From contig NZ_CP010796.1 of assembly GCF_001483965.1 (NCBI RefSeq), forward strand, positions 434,001 through 498,000: 64,000 bases of DNA, in the 5' to 3' direction. The stretch is from Carnobacterium sp. CP1. GTDB taxonomy: Bacteria > Bacillota > Bacilli > Lactobacillales > Carnobacteriaceae. Below the pieces are notes generated by a model. It had not been told where the DNA came from. It did no database searches and saw only the letters and a program-made list of their open reading frames with translations. Position numbers and translations under genes: made by a program. Of this stretch, positions 44,869-57,925 are shown piece by piece. Positions within the stretch are counted from its first letter, which is position 1. Every line of letters starts with the position of its first letter.

Positions 44869-46143
44869 ATGGTCACTACAATTATTACCTTTATACTCGT
44901 GTTTAGTGTCTTAGTTATATTCCATGAATTTGGGCATTACTATTTTGCTAAAAAAGCAGGGATTTTAGTAAGAGAATTTGCTATTGGTTTTGGGCCAAAA
45001 ATATTTTCTTACCGTAAAGACGAAACAACTTTTACCATTCGTATTTTACCGATCGGTGGTTATGTACGGATGGCAGGTTATGAGGAAGAAACTGAAATTA
45101 AACCGGGTATGCCGATTGGAATCATATTGAATCAGCAAGATGAAGTCACAACCATCAATACCTATAAGAAAAAACAACTTCTAGAAGCAGTTCCGTTGGA
45201 AGTTAGTGCAATTGATTTAGAAAAAGAACTGTACATTGAAGGATATTTAGCTGGTAATGAAACTGAAACAGTCCGGTACAGCGTAAAACGCGATGCCATG
45301 TTGATTGAAGAAGACGGTACTGAAGTTCAAATTGCTCCGATAGATGTCCAATTTCAATCAGCCAGTTTGCCACAACGCATGATGACTAATTTTGCCGGAC
45401 CAATGAATAATATACTTTTAGCCATTGTAGCTTTTATTGTTATGGCCTTTTTGCAAGGGGGCGTAGTCAGCCAAGAAAATCAATTAGGTCCGGTTACTCC
45501 AGACAGTGTTGCTGAACAAGCGGGCTTGATCGAAGGCGACCGAGTAACTCAAATTGATGATCAAAAAGTGGCCAATTGGAATGAAATGGTGCAAATAATC
45601 CAAAAAAATCCTGAGAAACCCTTAACGTTTACCGTGGAATCTGGAACGGAACCAGCTAAACAAGTTGTTGTAACTCCAGAGAGCAGCAAACAAAGCGACG
45701 GCACAGAAATTGGACTGATTGGAGTTCAAGCTTCATTGGATACTTCGATAGGCGCTAAATTAGCTTTCGGTTTCACAGCGACTTGGTCACTGATCATACA
45801 AATCATCAGTGTTTTTGGATCGATGTTCACCAAAGGTTTTTCTGTTGATATGTTCGGCGGGCCGGTTGCTATCTATGCAACAACCGAAGCTGTTGTAAAA
45901 ATGGGATTTTTGGGTGTTTTAAATTGGTTAGCTGTTTTGAGTGTCAACTTAGGAATAGTCAACTTATTGCCCGTTCCAGCGTTAGATGGCGGTAAACTTC
46001 TTTTAAACCTAATCGAAGGTATAAGAGGCAAACCGCTTAGCCAAGAAAAAGAAGGCATTATTACACTGATTGGTGTAGGGTTGCTGTTGGTGCTTATGGT
46101 ATTAGTAACTTGGAACGATATTCAAACGTATTTTTTTAAATAG
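44869..46143 (+). CDS. rseP: RIP metalloprotease RseP (site-2 protease)
   Basis: An intramembrane zinc protease that cuts anti-sigma factors and leftover signal peptides. The zinc motif HEFGHY is near residue 19 and the second metal site, NLLPVPALDGG, near 365. Residues 205-280 are a PDZ domain (LGPVTPDSVAEQAGLIEGDRVTQI). Four membrane segments are seen. Length 424 is normal for Lactobacillales (Eep-like). It follows dxr after 12 bases. Confidence 0.94.
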   Translation: MVTTIITFILVFSVLVIFHEFGHYYFAKKAGILVREFAIGFGPKIFSYRKDETTFTIRILPIGGYVRMAGYEEETEIKPGMPIGIILNQQDEVTTINTYKKKQLLEAVPLEVSAIDLEKELYIEGYLAGNETETVRYSVKRDAMLIEEDGTEVQIAPIDVQFQSASLPQRMMTNFAGPMNNILLAIVAFIVMAFLQGGVVSQENQLGPVTPDSVAEQAGLIEGDRVTQIDDQKVANWNEMVQIIQKNPEKPLTFTVESGTEPAKQVVVTPESSKQSDGTEIGLIGVQASLDTSIGAKLAFGFTATWSLIIQIISVFGSMFTKGFSVDMFGGPVAIYATTEAVVKMGFLGVLNWLAVLSVNLGIVNLLPVPALDGGKLLLNLIEGIRGKPLSQEKEGIITLIGVGLLLVLMVLVTWNDIQTYFFK

Positions 46144-46147
46144 ATAA

Positions 46148-47926
<1,779 letters not shown>

Positions 47927-47934
47927 GTTTAAAA

Positions 47935-48003
47935 GGAAAAGGGAGTTCATACAAAGACAATTTTTGTTTTGTCTTGTCTGTGCTTCCTTTGCTTTCTTTT
48001 TAC
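47935..48003 (+). terminator. Possible terminator or attenuator between proS and polC
   Basis: AAGGAA and TTCCTT flank a stem of ACAAAGACAA with TTGTCTTGT around a T-rich loop, and CTTTCTTTTT follows. Pairing is imperfect, so partial read-through into polC is likely. Confidence 0.45.
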
Positions 48004-48059
48004 AAAGGAATAGAATTTTTTAAGAAACCGTGCTTATCTGCAATCGAAAGGAGTACCTC

Positions 48060-51000
48060 ATGAGTTTAAATCAAGAAGAACTGTTTCAAAAATTACTGGA
48101 GCAAATAGGCTTACACCAAGAAATGAGTTACCAACCTTATTTTGAAAAAGGAAAAATACAAAAAGTGACTGTGCATAAATTATCTAAAACGTGGCATTTT
48201 CAGTTCCAATTTGAAGATATTTTACCTTTCGAAGTTTATCAAAGTTTAACGGAAAAAATCCAGTTGGCGTTTAGTTCAATTGCTTCCATTATTATTTCTA
48301 TTGAAACGAACCAACCGAACATAACTATTGAAAAGTTAGAACATTATTGGCCTATGGCTGTCAAAAAAAGCGGCGTTTCTTCACCGATTTGCAACCGTCC
48401 TTTCCAAGAACAATTTCCAATGTTGGAAGGGAAAAAAATCTTGTTTTTAGTTGAAAATGAAGTCGTCAAAGGTCATTTAATCAACCAATACTTACCGCCT
48501 GTTGAAGCAGTGTACCAAACGTTTGGTTTTCCTGTTTTTAAAATAGAACCTATTATCGACGAAGCGGCACATGACCAAAAATTGGCTGAATTTAAAGCGA
48601 AAAAAGAAGAAGCCGATGCACTTTTAGGTGTACGTGCCGGAGAAAACTTGATGAAAGCGGAAGAAGAAAAGAAACGCAACAAAGAGTTAGGCTTAGAAAC
48701 CATTGCTAAAGGTCCTGTTGTGTTAGGACGAAAAATTTCGGACAAAGAAGAAATCAAACAAATGGACCAAATTGTGGAAGAAGAAAGACGCGTTACCATT
48801 GAAGGGTATGTTTTTGATGTGGATATCCGTGTCTTGCGATCTGAGCGTCAAATTATGATCGTCAAAATCACTGACTACACGTCTTCTTTTTCTGTGAAAA
48901 AGTTTTCAAATTCTCCAGAAGATGAAGCGGCTTTTGCTGCCATAAAAAAAGGCATGTGGATCAGAGCTCGCGGCAGTGTTCAAGAAGACAACTTTATGCG
49001 TGATTTAGTTTTGAATGCGCAAGACATTACTGAATGTTTTCATGAAGACCGTCAAGATACTGCGCCTGAAGGAGACAAGCGTGTTGAGATGCATTTGCAT
49101 AGCAACATGAGTCAAATGGACGCTACGAATAACGTCACTGATTTAGTAACTCAAGCAGCTAAGTGGGGACATCCAGCTGTAGCTATCACTGATCATGCAG
49201 GGGCACAATCTTTTCCAGATGCTTTTCATGCTGGGAAAAAACATGGGATAAAAATTTTATACGGTATTGAAGCAAATATTGTGGATGACGGTGTCCCAAT
49301 TGCTTATAACGCCGAACACATTGAATTGGCCGAAGCTACTTATGTGGTTTTTGATGTAGAAACCACTGGTTTGTCAGCTGTCTATAACAAAATTATTGAG
49401 CTAGCAGCTGTTAAAATGTACAAAGGGAATATTATTGAAAAATTTGAACACTTTATAGATCCAGGGCATCCTTTATCTCAGACTACGATCAACCTGACAG
49501 GTATTACCGATGAAATGGTACGAGGATCGAAATCAGAAGAAGAAGTTTTGCAGTTGTTTAAAGAATTCGCTGATGGACACATTCTAGTTGCTCACAACGC
49601 CAGTTTCGATATGGGATTCTTAAACACCAGTAATGCGCGTTACGGTATTCCGGAAGCTGTTAATCCGGTCATTGATACATTAGAACTTTCCAGATTCTTG
49701 CATCCTCAATTAAAAAGCCACCGGTTAAATACATTGGCTAAGAGATATGGTGTCAGCTTGGAACAACATCACCGAGCTATCTTTGACTCTGAAACAACTG
49801 GGTATTTATGCTGGTTGTTTTTAAAAGAAGCGCATGAAGAACATCAAATGTTGTACCATGATCAGTTAAATGATCATATCGGCGAAGGGGATGCTTACAA
49901 GCGTGCTCGTCCTTTCCATGCAACGATCATCGCGACTACCCAAGTCGGGTTGAAAAATTTATTTAAATTGGTATCTTTGTCCATGACTCAATATTTTTAC
50001 CGCAATGCTCGTATTCCACGTTCTGAATTAACAAAATTACGTGAAGGGCTAATCGTTGGTTCTGCTTGTAGTCAAGGAGAAGTTTTTGGAGCAATGATGC
50101 AAAAAGGGTATGAGGAAGCGAAGAGCAAAGCAAAGTTTTATGATTTTATTGAAGTCATGCCGAAAGAAGTTTATGCACCTTTGATTGAACAAGAATTAGT
50201 AACGACTGAAGCGGATTTAGAAGAAATCATTCAAAACATGGTGAAAATAGGCGATGAATTAGCTGTCCCGGTAGTAGCCACTGGAAACGTGCACTACTTG
50301 AATCCAGAAGACTATATTTACCGAAAAATTTTAATCAATTCACAAGGCGGAGCAAATCCGTTGAACCGTGCAGAACTGCCTCAGGTACATTTTAGAACCA
50401 CTAATGAAATGCTGGAAGCATTTAACTTTTTAGGGAAAGCTGCGGCACATAAAATCGTCGTTGAAAACACACAAATGATCGCTGATCAGGTTGAGGAAAT
50501 GACGCCTGTTAAAACCGATTTATATACGCCGAAAATTGAAGGTTCTGAAGAAGAAATTCGCCAATTAAGCTACAATGAGGCACATCGGTTATACGGAAAT
50601 CCCTTACCAGAAATTATCGAACAACGATTAGAAAAAGAATTAACCAGTATTATTGGCAATGGTTTCTCCGTTATCTATTTGATTTCACAGAAACTAGTGC
50701 ATAAAAGCGTTTCTGACGGTTATTTAGTAGGTTCCCGTGGATCAGTGGGTTCCAGTTTTGTTGCTACTATGACTGGAATTACCGAAGTTAATCCAATGCC
50801 GCCTCATTATCGCTGCCCTGAATGCAAATATTCAGAATTCTTTACAGATGGTTCAGTAGGTTCAGGATATGATTTGCCGGAAAAAGCTTGTCCTCATTGT
50901 GGTGTTCGCTTGCATAAAGACGGTCACGATATTCCTTTTGAAACGTTCTTAGGGTTTAATGGAGACAAAGTACCGGATATTGATTTAAACTTTTCAGGGG

Positions 51001-52403
51001 ATTACCAAGCTAAGGCGCATGATTACACCAAGGTTCTTTTTGGGGATGAATATGTCTACCGTGCTGGAACGATTGGTACCGTAGCAGATCGAACTGCTTT
51101 CGGTTATGTAAAAGCTTATGAGCGAGATAAAAATTTAAGTTACCGAGCTGCAGAAATCGACCGATTGGCTAAAGGGTCAACAGGCGTTAAACGAACAACC
51201 GGACAACACCCCGGCGGTATTATTGTTATTCCAGATTACATGGACGTATATGATTTTACGCCTATCCAATTTCCAGCTGATGCACAAGATTCTGAGTGGA
51301 AGACGACTCACTTTGATTTCCACTCGATTCACGATAATGTTTTGAAATTAGATATACTAGGTCATGATGATCCTACTGTTATTCGAATGTTGCAAGATTT
51401 ATCAGGTATTGATCCTTTGACGATTCCAACAGACGATCCGGAAGTGATGCGTATCTTTGGCGGAACTGAAGTATTGGGTGTAACTCCCGAACAAATCCAG
51501 TCTAAAACCGGTACATTAGGGATTCCAGAATTTGGAACTCGATTTGTACGTGGAATGTTGGAACAAACCAAACCTGATACATTTGCAGAACTGCTTCAAA
51601 TATCGGGTTTGTCACATGGGACGGATGTTTGGTTAGGAAATGCCGAAGAACTGATTCGTGAAAAAAACATTCCCCTATCAGAAGTGATTGGCTGTCGTGA
51701 TGATATCATGGTTTACCTCATGCACAATGGCGTCGAAGACGGTTTAGCTTTTAAAATCATGGAGTCTGTTCGTAAAGGAAAAGGCATTCCGGAAGATTGG
51801 CAAAAAGCCATGCGTGCAGAAAACGTTCCGGCATGGTACATTGATTCTTGTTTAAAAATCAAGTATATGTTTCCTAAGGCCCATGCGGCAGCCTATGTAT
51901 TAATGGCTCTGCGGGTAGCGTATTATAAAGTCCATTTTCCTATCTTGTACTATGCAGCTTACTTTTCAGTGCGTGCTGCTGATTTTGATTTAGTTGCGAT
52001 GTGCCAAGGAAAAGAAGCTATTAAAGTTAAGATGAAGGAAATTACTGACAAAGGATTAGATGCTTCTACGAAAGAGAAAAATGTTTTAACCGTCTTAGAG
52101 TTGGCTAACGAAATGGTTGAACGAGGATTCACATTTAAAATGATTGATTTAGACAAATCAGATGCGACAAATTTTGTGATCGAAGGCAATTCATTGATTG
52201 CTCCCTTCAGAGCGGTGCCAAGTCTGGGAGCTAACGTGGCTAAGCAGATCGTTGAAGCCAGACAAGACAAGCCGTTTCTCTCAAAAGAAGATTTAAGCAA
52301 ACGAGGAAAAGTATCTAAAACCGTTATTGAATATATGAATGAGAACAATGTTTTACAAGGTATGCCAGACGAAAACCAGCTTTCGTTATTTGATTTATTC
52401 TAA
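48060..52403 (+). CDS. polC: DNA polymerase III alpha subunit, Gram-positive PolC type
   Basis: PolC is the replicative polymerase of Firmicutes, with its own 3'-5' exonuclease. After an N-terminal domain and an OB fold (about 230-330) come the PHP domain ([12 protein letters not shown]) and, inserted in it, the DnaQ-like exonuclease ([12 protein letters not shown] near residue 428). The polymerase follows, with a zinc site (CPECKYSEF, then CPHCG), [10 protein letters not shown] carrying catalytic aspartates, and helix-hairpin-helix at the end. The ATG at 48060 has AAAGGAG upstream. 1447 residues match the family. Confidence 0.97.
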   Translation: MSLNQEELFQKLLEQIGLHQEMSYQPYFEKGKIQKVTVHKLSKTWHFQFQFEDILPFEVYQSLTEKIQLAFSSIASIIISIETNQPNITIEKLEHYWPMAVKKSGVSSPICNRPFQEQFPMLEGKKILFLVENEVVKGHLINQYLPPVEAVYQTFGFPVFKIEPIIDEAAHDQKLAEFKAKKEEADALLGVRAGENLMKAEEEKKRNKELGLETIAKGPVVLGRKISDKEEIKQMDQIVEEERRVTIEGYVFDVDIRVLRSERQIMIVKITDYTSSFSVKKFSNSPEDEAAFAAIKKGMWIRARGSVQEDNFMRDLVLNAQDITECFHEDRQDTAPEGDKRVEMHLHSNMSQMDATNNVTDLVTQAAKWGHPAVAITDHAGAQSFPDAFHAGKKHGIKILYGIEANIVDDGVPIAYNAEHIELAEATYVVFDVETTGLSAVYNKIIELAAVKMYKGNIIEKFEHFIDPGHPLSQTTINLTGITDEMVRGSKSEEEVLQLFKEFADGHILVAHNASFDMGFLNTSNARYGIPEAVNPVIDTLELSRFLHPQLKSHRLNTLAKRYGVSLEQHHRAIFDSETTGYLCWLFLKEAHEEHQMLYHDQLNDHIGEGDAYKRARPFHATIIATTQVGLKNLFKLVSLSMTQYFYRNARIPRSELTKLREGLIVGSACSQGEVFGAMMQKGYEEAKSKAKFYDFIEVMPKEVYAPLIEQELVTTEADLEEIIQNMVKIGDELAVPVVATGNVHYLNPEDYIYRKILINSQGGANPLNRAELPQVHFRTTNEMLEAFNFLGKAAAHKIVVENTQMIADQVEEMTPVKTDLYTPKIEGSEEEIRQLSYNEAHRLYGNPLPEIIEQRLEKELTSIIGNGFSVIYLISQKLVHKSVSDGYLVGSRGSVGSSFVATMTGITEVNPMPPHYRCPECKYSEFFTDGSVGSGYDLPEKACPHCGVRLHKDGHDIPFETFLGFNGDKVPDIDLNFSGDYQAKAHDYTKVLFGDEYVYRAGTIGTVADRTAFGYVKAYERDKNLSYRAAEIDRLAKGSTGVKRTTGQHPGGIIVIPDYMDVYDFTPIQFPADAQDSEWKTTHFDFHSIHDNVLKLDILGHDDPTVIRMLQDLSGIDPLTIPTDDPEVMRIFGGTEVLGVTPEQIQSKTGTLGIPEFGTRFVRGMLEQTKPDTFAELLQISGLSHGTDVWLGNAEELIREKNIPLSEVIGCRDDIMVYLMHNGVEDGLAFKIMESVRKGKGIPEDWQKAMRAENVPAWYIDSCLKIKYMFPKAHAAAYVLMALRVAYYKVHFPILYYAAYFSVRAADFDLVAMCQGKEAIKVKMKEITDKGLDASTKEKNVLTVLELANEMVERGFTFKMIDLDKSDATNFVIEGNSLIAPFRAVPSLGANVAKQIVEARQDKPFLSKEDLSKRGKVSKTVIEYMNENNVLQGMPDENQLSLFDLF

Positions 52404-52492
52404 CCGTTAAATAACAGATGAATTAATGAGCGAAAAGAGCTTCCTTAAAGCTTCTTCTGGTTAGATAAAAAGTTTGAAATTAAGCGGATTTG

Positions 52493-52521
52493 TTGCTTAA
52501 CTTAGGTTTTTATGTTATTCT
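52493..52521 (+). promoter_or_regulatory. Promoter of the rimP-nusA-infB operon
   Basis: TTGCTT (52493-52498), 17 bases, TATTCT (52516-52521), with TGT before the -10. Start expected near 52528. Confidence 0.65.
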
Positions 52522-52545
52522 ACTAATGTATTTAGATATCCTGTA

Positions 52546-52575
52546 AAGAGTGAGCGGCGACGCTCACTCTTTTTC
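52546..52575 (+). terminator. Leader terminator of the rimP operon (rimP leader-like)
   Basis: AAAGAGTGAGCG pairs perfectly with CGCTCACTCTTT around GCGA and runs into TTTTT. It falls about 20 bases after the predicted start of transcription and 40 before rimP, so it lies within the leader. A premature terminator at this place is described as the rimP leader in Firmicutes. It could also end stray polC transcription. Confidence 0.75.
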
Positions 52576-52615
52576 GGCAGTCAGGTATGTGTGTATCTAA
52601 AAGGAGGCGATGAAA

Positions 52616-53089
52616 TTGAGTAGTGTGGTTGAAACGGTTACTGAAATTGTCCAACCCATCGTCAACGAATTTCAATTTGAATTAGTTGACGTAGAATTTG
52701 TTAAAGAAGGAAAAAATTGGTTTTTACGGGTGTATATTGATAAACCATCAGGAATCGATTTAGAAGATTGTGCTTTAGTTAGTGAAAAGATCAGCGAAAA
52801 AATGGATGCACTAAATCCAGATCCGATTCCGCAAGCTTACTTCCTTGAAGTATCTTCGCCGGGAGCTGAAAGGCCTCTGAAAAAAGAAGAAGATTTTGTT
52901 CAAGCCATTGGGGAATATATTCATATTTCGTTGTATGAGCCCGTTGATGGCGAAAAGATATATGAAGGTACCTTAAAACAAGTATCTGACGAAACACTGA
53001 CTTTGACAGTACGTATCAAAACACGTGTAAAAGATATTGAATTTGATCGTGCAAAAATTGCAAAAGCTAGGTTAGCGATTCAATTTTAA
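52616..53089 (+). CDS. rimP: Ribosome maturation factor RimP
   Basis: RimP helps assemble the 30S subunit. VDVEFVKEGKNWFLRVYIDKP and the VSSPGAERPL-type EVSSPGAERPLKKEEDF are signatures, followed by a C-terminal SH3-like domain. TTG 52616 is chosen because AAGGAGG stands 8 bases before it and MSSVVETVTEIVQPIV is a normal start; the ATG at 52610 is 2 bases from the site. The product is 157 residues. Confidence 0.93.
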   Translation: MSSVVETVTEIVQPIVNEFQFELVDVEFVKEGKNWFLRVYIDKPSGIDLEDCALVSEKISEKMDALNPDPIPQAYFLEVSSPGAERPLKKEEDFVQAIGEYIHISLYEPVDGEKIYEGTLKQVSDETLTLTVRIKTRVKDIEFDRAKIAKARLAIQF

Positions 53090-53122
53090 ATTAAATGGTA
53101 AGCGGACAGGAGAGAAAATGAA

Positions 53123-54400
53123 ATGGGCAAAGAAATGTTGAATGCTCTTGACACCTTAGAACAAGAAAAAGGGATTGCAAAAGAAATCGTAATCGATGCA
53201 TTAGAAGCTGCGTTAGTTTCAGCATATAAACGAAATTATGGTCAAGCCCAAAACGTTGAAGTCGAATTTGATATGAAAAAAGGGAACATGCATGTTTATT
53301 CAGTCAAAGAAGTGGTAGACGTGGTATTTGATTCTCGTTTAGAAGTCAGCATGGAAGAAGCTTTGGATATTAATAAGGCTTACGAATTAGGCGATACGAT
53401 TCGTTTCGAAGTAACTCCTAAAGACTTTGGTAGAATCGCTGCACAAACAGCAAAACAAGTTATTATGCAACGCGTTCGTGAAGCTGAACGAAACATCATT
53501 TACAATGAGTTTATCACATACGAAAATGACATTATGCAAGGGATTGTTGAACGCCAAGACCATCGCTATATTTATGTAAATTTAGGTAAAATAGAAGCAG
53601 TCTTATCGAAACAAGAACAAATACCAAATGAAGTATACAAACCGCATGATCGAATCAAAGTGTATGTCACGAAAGTTGAAAATACATCTAAAGGCCCGCA
53701 AATTTTTGTAAGCCGAAGCCACCCTGATTTATTGAAACGTTTGTTTGAACAAGAAGTTCCAGAAATTTATGATGGAATCGTTGAAATCAAATCCGTTGCA
53801 CGTGAAGCTGGTGACCGAGCTAAAATAGCTGTGATGTCAAGAGATGAGAATATTGATCCAGTTGGAACGTGTGTTGGACCGAAAGGGCAACGTGTGCAAG
53901 CAATCGTAAGTGAGTTAAAAGGTGAAAACATGGATATTGTTGAATGGAGCGCCGATCCAGCAACTTTTATCGCGAATGCTTTGAACCCTGCTCAAGTTGT
54001 GAACGTGACATTCAATGAAAAAGAAGGCAGCTGTGTAGTAGTAGTTCCTGATTACCAACTCTCTTTAGCAATTGGTAAACGTGGACAAAATGCTCGTTTG
54101 GCTGCAAAATTAACAGGATTTAAAATCGATATCAAATCAGAATCTGATATGGAAGCTTCGCTTGAAGCTTTAGAAGAAACTGGGCTAGAACGTACAGAAG
54201 ATTATGCAGAGAGTCTTGAAGAAACAATGAGTGCTGAAGAAGCAATCGATGTTGAAAATGTTATCGAATCAATTGAAGATCAAGAAGATTTAGAATCTGA
54301 CCTTAGAATTGATGATGATGTAGAAGAAGGCAACTTAGATTCGGAAGAAGCCGAAGAAATGATTGAACTAGCAGAAGATGAAAATCATGTCGAAGAATAA
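53123..54400 (+). CDS. nusA: Transcription termination/antitermination factor NusA
   Basis: NusA binds RNA polymerase and nascent RNA. Residues 1-125 are the polymerase-binding domain, 130-200 an S1 domain (IMQGIVERQDHRYIYVNLGKIEAVL), and 205-345 two KH domains (VGTCVGPKGQRVQ and LAIGKRGQNARLAAKLTGF). The last 75 residues are acidic and low in complexity, longer than in Bacillus (371 residues). It is 33 bases behind rimP with AGGAG upstream. Confidence 0.95.
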   Translation: MGKEMLNALDTLEQEKGIAKEIVIDALEAALVSAYKRNYGQAQNVEVEFDMKKGNMHVYSVKEVVDVVFDSRLEVSMEEALDINKAYELGDTIRFEVTPKDFGRIAAQTAKQVIMQRVREAERNIIYNEFITYENDIMQGIVERQDHRYIYVNLGKIEAVLSKQEQIPNEVYKPHDRIKVYVTKVENTSKGPQIFVSRSHPDLLKRLFEQEVPEIYDGIVEIKSVAREAGDRAKIAVMSRDENIDPVGTCVGPKGQRVQAIVSELKGENMDIVEWSADPATFIANALNPAQVVNVTFNEKEGSCVVVVPDYQLSLAIGKRGQNARLAAKLTGFKIDIKSESDMEASLEALEETGLERTEDYAESLEETMSAEEAIDVENVIESIEDQEDLESDLRIDDDVEEGNLDSEEAEEMIELAEDENHVEE

Positions 54401-54415
54401 CAAGAGGTGAGTTAG

Positions 54416-54700
54416 ATGCAAAAACGTAAAGTGCCAATGCGCAAATGTGTTGTTTCAAATGAAATGAAACCTAAAAAAGAAATGATTCGTATTGTGAAAA
54501 ACAAAGAAGGCGAAATCAGCATTGATCCAAGTGGTAAAAAACCCGGCCGCGGAGCTTATGTGTCTATCGACCCCGTCGTTGTTCAACTTGCATGGGACAA
54601 ACATGTTCTTGATCGGACTTTTGAAACAACTTTAACTGATGCGTTTTATCAAGAATTGATGGATTACGTAACCCATCAGAAAGCGCGGATGAGTTTATGA
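54416..54700 (+). CDS. ylxR: YlxR, DUF448 RNA-binding protein
   Basis: A 94-residue protein with the family signature RKCVVSNEMKPKKEMIRIVK and KKPGRGAYVS. In Bacillus this family is named RnpM, reported to bind RNase P RNA; whether this copy does so is inference. It lies 15 bases after nusA and overlaps the next gene by 4 bases. Confidence 0.92.
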   Translation: MQKRKVPMRKCVVSNEMKPKKEMIRIVKNKEGEISIDPSGKKPGRGAYVSIDPVVVQLAWDKHVLDRTFETTLTDAFYQELMDYVTHQKARMSL

Positions 54701-55002
54701 ATAATGACCAAAAAACATTAAACCTTTTGGGTATGGCAACGAAAGCTGGTAAACTAGTAACTGGAGAAGATTTAACTTTGAAAGAAATCAGAAAAGAACA
54801 AGCGAAGATGGTCATTGTTGCTTCTGATGCTAGTGAAAAAACGATAAAGAAAATCTCGGATAAATGTCGTCATTATCAAATTCCGATAGCTATTCACTTT
54901 ACAAAATCTGAATTAAGTCAGGCTGTTGGGAAAGAACGCACGATATGTACTACGACCGATAATGGCTTTGGAAAAAAACTCCGGGAATTATTATTAAATT
55001 AA
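54697..55002 (+). CDS. ylxQ: YlxQ, L7Ae-like RNA-binding protein
   Basis: This 101-residue protein has the L7Ae/L30e fold signature: LLGMATKAGKLVTGED, then AKMVIVASDASEKTIKKI, typical of kink-turn binders such as YbxF. Its RNA target is unknown. It overlaps ylxR by 4 bases and precedes infB by 15. Confidence 0.92.
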   Translation: MNNDQKTLNLLGMATKAGKLVTGEDLTLKEIRKEQAKMVIVASDASEKTIKKISDKCRHYQIPIAIHFTKSELSQAVGKERTICTTTDNGFGKKLRELLLN

Positions 55003-55017
55003 CGGAAGGGTGATAAC

Positions 55018-57375
55018 ATGGCTAATTTGCGTGTGTACGAGTATGCAAAAGAACACGATGTTCCTACTAAAAAAGTTATCGAAAAAGCTAAAGAATTAGG
55101 AATACTTTACAATAGTCACATGTCTTCAATGGAAGACAAACAAGTTGCGAAGCTAAATGATATATTTGCTGCAAACACGAAAAGGAATACGAGTGCTATG
55201 AAAAAACAAGAAGAAACACAAAAAAATACAACACAAAAAGGCGGTAAGGGTATAGTAAATCAAAAGAATCAATCCAATAACCAAGCAACACCAGCGTCAA
55301 AATCTAAACCAGCAGCTAAACCAACACACAGTGCTAAGCCAACACAAAGCGCTAAACCGGCTGGCAACAAAAAAGCTGCATCAACAACTAGTCGTCCAGC
55401 AAGTACAGCCACAGATAAAACTGCTAAACAACCGGTTGTAAAACGCACGACTAACCCTGCAGAACAACGCACGACAGCAGCAGGCCCCGGCGGAAACAGA
55501 CGTGGACCTTATCGTGGTTCACAAGGAACTCACGGTGGTTTTAACAAGCGTAAAAGAAAAGGCAGAAAAGGCGAAACGAAACCAGTTGCTCCACCAGTAC
55601 CACGTAAGTTCAAAGAATTACCAGATGTACTGGTTTACTCAGATGGCATGACTGTAGCAGACATCTCTAAACGTATTTTCCGTGAACCGGCAGAGATCAT
55701 TAAAAAGCTGTTCCTTTTAGGCGTTGTAGCTACGTTGAACCAAAGCTTGAGCAAAGAAGCAATTGAATTGCTTGCAGCTGAATACGGCATAGAAGCTGAA
55801 GAAAAAGTTGCAGTGGATGTTTCTGATTTGGATGTTTACTTTGAACAAGAACCAATCGAAGAAAATCTAGTAACACGTCCTCCTGTTGTAACGATTATGG
55901 GGCACGTTGACCATGGTAAAACAACACTTCTAGACTCATTGCGAAACACGAAAGTTAGTTTAGGAGAAGCAGGCGGAATCACACAACATATCGGTGCTTA
56001 TCAAGTTGAATCTAATGGAAAAACGATTACGTTCTTAGATACACCAGGACATGCCGCGTTTACAACGATGCGTGCACGTGGTGCGGATGTAACGGACATC
56101 ACTATTATTGTTGTAGCTGCAGATGATGGTGTGATGCCACAAACTGTTGAAGCAATCAACCATGCTAAAGCAGCAGAAGTTCCAATTATTGTCGCTGTTA
56201 ATAAAGTTGATAAACCAACAGCTAATCCAGAACGCGTCATGCAAGAACTAACGGAGTACGGTTTAGTTCCTGAATCATGGGGTGGAGACACGATTTTTGT
56301 TGAAATTTCAGCGAAATTTGGTCAAAACTTGGATGAGCTTTTAGAAATGATTTTATTAGTTGCGGAAGTTGAAGATTTAAAAGCTGATCCTACAAGATTA
56401 GCTATCGGATCAGTAATCGAAGCTCGTTTAGATAAAAGCAAAGGGCCTATTGCTACATTGCTTGTTCAAGAAGGGACTTTACGTATCGGAGATCCGATCG
56501 TTGTCGGAAACACTTACGGACGTGTTCGTGTAATGGTCAATGAAATTGGCCGTCGTGTGAAGACGGCTGGACCTTCTGCTCCAGTAGAAATTACTGGTTT
56601 GAACAACGCCCCACAAGCAGGCGATCAATTCGTGGTATTTGAAGACGAAAAAACTGCACGTGCAGCAGGCGAATCCCGTGCTCAAAAAGCAATGGCTGAT
56701 CAACGCTCTACAACAAATCGTGTAACATTAGATAACCTCTTCTCTAGTTTAGAAGAAGGAGAATTGAAAGAAGTTAATGTTATTATCAAAGCAGATGTAC
56801 AAGGATCAGCTGAAGCCTTAGCTTCAAGTTTACAAAAAATTGAAGTTGAAGGTGTGCGCGTTAAGATTATCCATACAGCTGTTGGGGCAATCAATGAAAG
56901 TGATATTACTCTAGCTGCCGCAAGTAATGCTATTATCATTGGATTCAATGTCCGTCCAACACCTCAAGCTAAGGACCAAGCGGCTCAAGAAAAAATTGAT
57001 ATTCGTCTCCACCGTATCATCTACAATGCGATTGATGAAATTGAAACCGCAATGAAAGGTATGTTGGATCCAGAATATGAAGAACAAATTACAGGTCAAG
57101 TTGTTGTTCGTGAAACCTTTAAAGTGTCAAAAGTTGGTACAATTGCTGGTGGGTTCGTAACCGATGGTCACATCACACGTAACAGCAGTGTTCGCTTGAT
57201 TCGCGATAACATCGTTATTTTTGAAGGTGAATTAGCTAGCTTGAAACGCTTTAAAGATGATGCTAAAGAAGTTAAAAAAGGCTTTGAATGTGGCTTTATG
57301 ATTAAGGACTATAACGAGATTGAAGTAGACGATGTCGTTGAAGCTTATGAAATGGTTGAAATCAAACATAAATAA
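55018..57375 (+). CDS. infB: Translation initiation factor IF-2
   Basis: IF-2 is the GTPase that places initiator tRNA on the ribosome. Residues 1-55 are the N-terminal helical domain. Residues 60-195 are a low-complexity linker rich in K, P, T and N. The G domain shows [26 protein letters not shown] and SAKFG. Domains II to IV follow. Total 785. A short near-repeat, [15 protein letters not shown], lies in the linker. AACGGAAGG precedes the ATG. Confidence 0.97.
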   Translation: MANLRVYEYAKEHDVPTKKVIEKAKELGILYNSHMSSMEDKQVAKLNDIFAANTKRNTSAMKKQEETQKNTTQKGGKGIVNQKNQSNNQATPASKSKPAAKPTHSAKPTQSAKPAGNKKAASTTSRPASTATDKTAKQPVVKRTTNPAEQRTTAAGPGGNRRGPYRGSQGTHGGFNKRKRKGRKGETKPVAPPVPRKFKELPDVLVYSDGMTVADISKRIFREPAEIIKKLFLLGVVATLNQSLSKEAIELLAAEYGIEAEEKVAVDVSDLDVYFEQEPIEENLVTRPPVVTIMGHVDHGKTTLLDSLRNTKVSLGEAGGITQHIGAYQVESNGKTITFLDTPGHAAFTTMRARGADVTDITIIVVAADDGVMPQTVEAINHAKAAEVPIIVAVNKVDKPTANPERVMQELTEYGLVPESWGGDTIFVEISAKFGQNLDELLEMILLVAEVEDLKADPTRLAIGSVIEARLDKSKGPIATLLVQEGTLRIGDPIVVGNTYGRVRVMVNEIGRRVKTAGPSAPVEITGLNNAPQAGDQFVVFEDEKTARAAGESRAQKAMADQRSTTNRVTLDNLFSSLEEGELKEVNVIIKADVQGSAEALASSLQKIEVEGVRVKIIHTAVGAINESDITLAAASNAIIIGFNVRPTPQAKDQAAQEKIDIRLHRIIYNAIDEIETAMKGMLDPEYEEQITGQVVVRETFKVSKVGTIAGGFVTDGHITRNSSVRLIRDNIVIFEGELASLKRFKDDAKEVKKGFECGFMIKDYNEIEVDDVVEAYEMVEIKHK

Positions 57376-57461
57376 CCACTAGGTTTCCCAAAAACGAGTG
57401 CCCAAAATAGCTGATAAAAAAGAAGCAAAACTGGGCTTAATAAAGAAAGTGAGGGGCAATC

Positions 57462-57809
57462 ATGGCAAATTTTAGAGTTGGTCGAGTTGCACAAGAAATC
57501 CAAAAAGAAGTAAATGACATTTTGACTAAACGTGTGAAAGACCCGCGTGTGGAAAATGTGACGATTACTGAAGTTAAAGTCACGGGTGATTTGCAACAAG
57601 CGACGATTTATTACAGTATTTTATCTGAAAAAGAAAGCGACCTTGAAAATGTTCAATTAGGTCTGGACAAAGCTTCTGGTTTGATTAGAAGAGAATTAGG
57701 TCAACGCTTAACGCTTTATAAGACCCCAGAATTAAAATTTGAACGTGATGAATCTGTTTTATACGGTAGCCGTATCGATGAGTTATTACGTGATTTAAAT
57801 AAAGATTAG
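57462..57809 (+). CDS. rbfA: Ribosome-binding factor A
   Basis: RbfA is a KH-like factor in 16S processing and cold adaptation. RVAQEIQKEVNDIL, KDPRVENVTITEVKVTGDLQQA and ELKFERDES are signatures. Length 115 is typical. It lies 86 bases after infB with GTGAGGGG upstream, and is the last gene of the operon, since truB is 1.8 kb away here rather than adjacent. Confidence 0.95.
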   Translation: MANFRVGRVAQEIQKEVNDILTKRVKDPRVENVTITEVKVTGDLQQATIYYSILSEKESDLENVQLGLDKASGLIRRELGQRLTLYKTPELKFERDESVLYGSRIDELLRDLNKD

Positions 57810-57815
57810 ACTTAA

Positions 57816-57850
57816 AAAGACAAAGTGATTTTACTCACTTTGTCTTTTTT
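57816..57850 (+). terminator. Terminator after rbfA
   Basis: AAAGACAAAGTGA pairs with TCACTTTGTCTTT and continues into T residues. Confidence 0.88.
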
Positions 57851-57925
57851 TGTTAAGGTTACTAGGTAGAAATCAGAAAAACTGCTATACTTTAGGGGTT
57901 CATTAATGACTAGGAGGCAATCGAA

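Noticed and set aside
48473-48799. 108-codon minus-strand frame inside polC
   Set aside because: Shadow frame without start signals.
56479-57099. Several minus-strand frames inside infB
   Set aside because: Shadow frames without ribosome sites.
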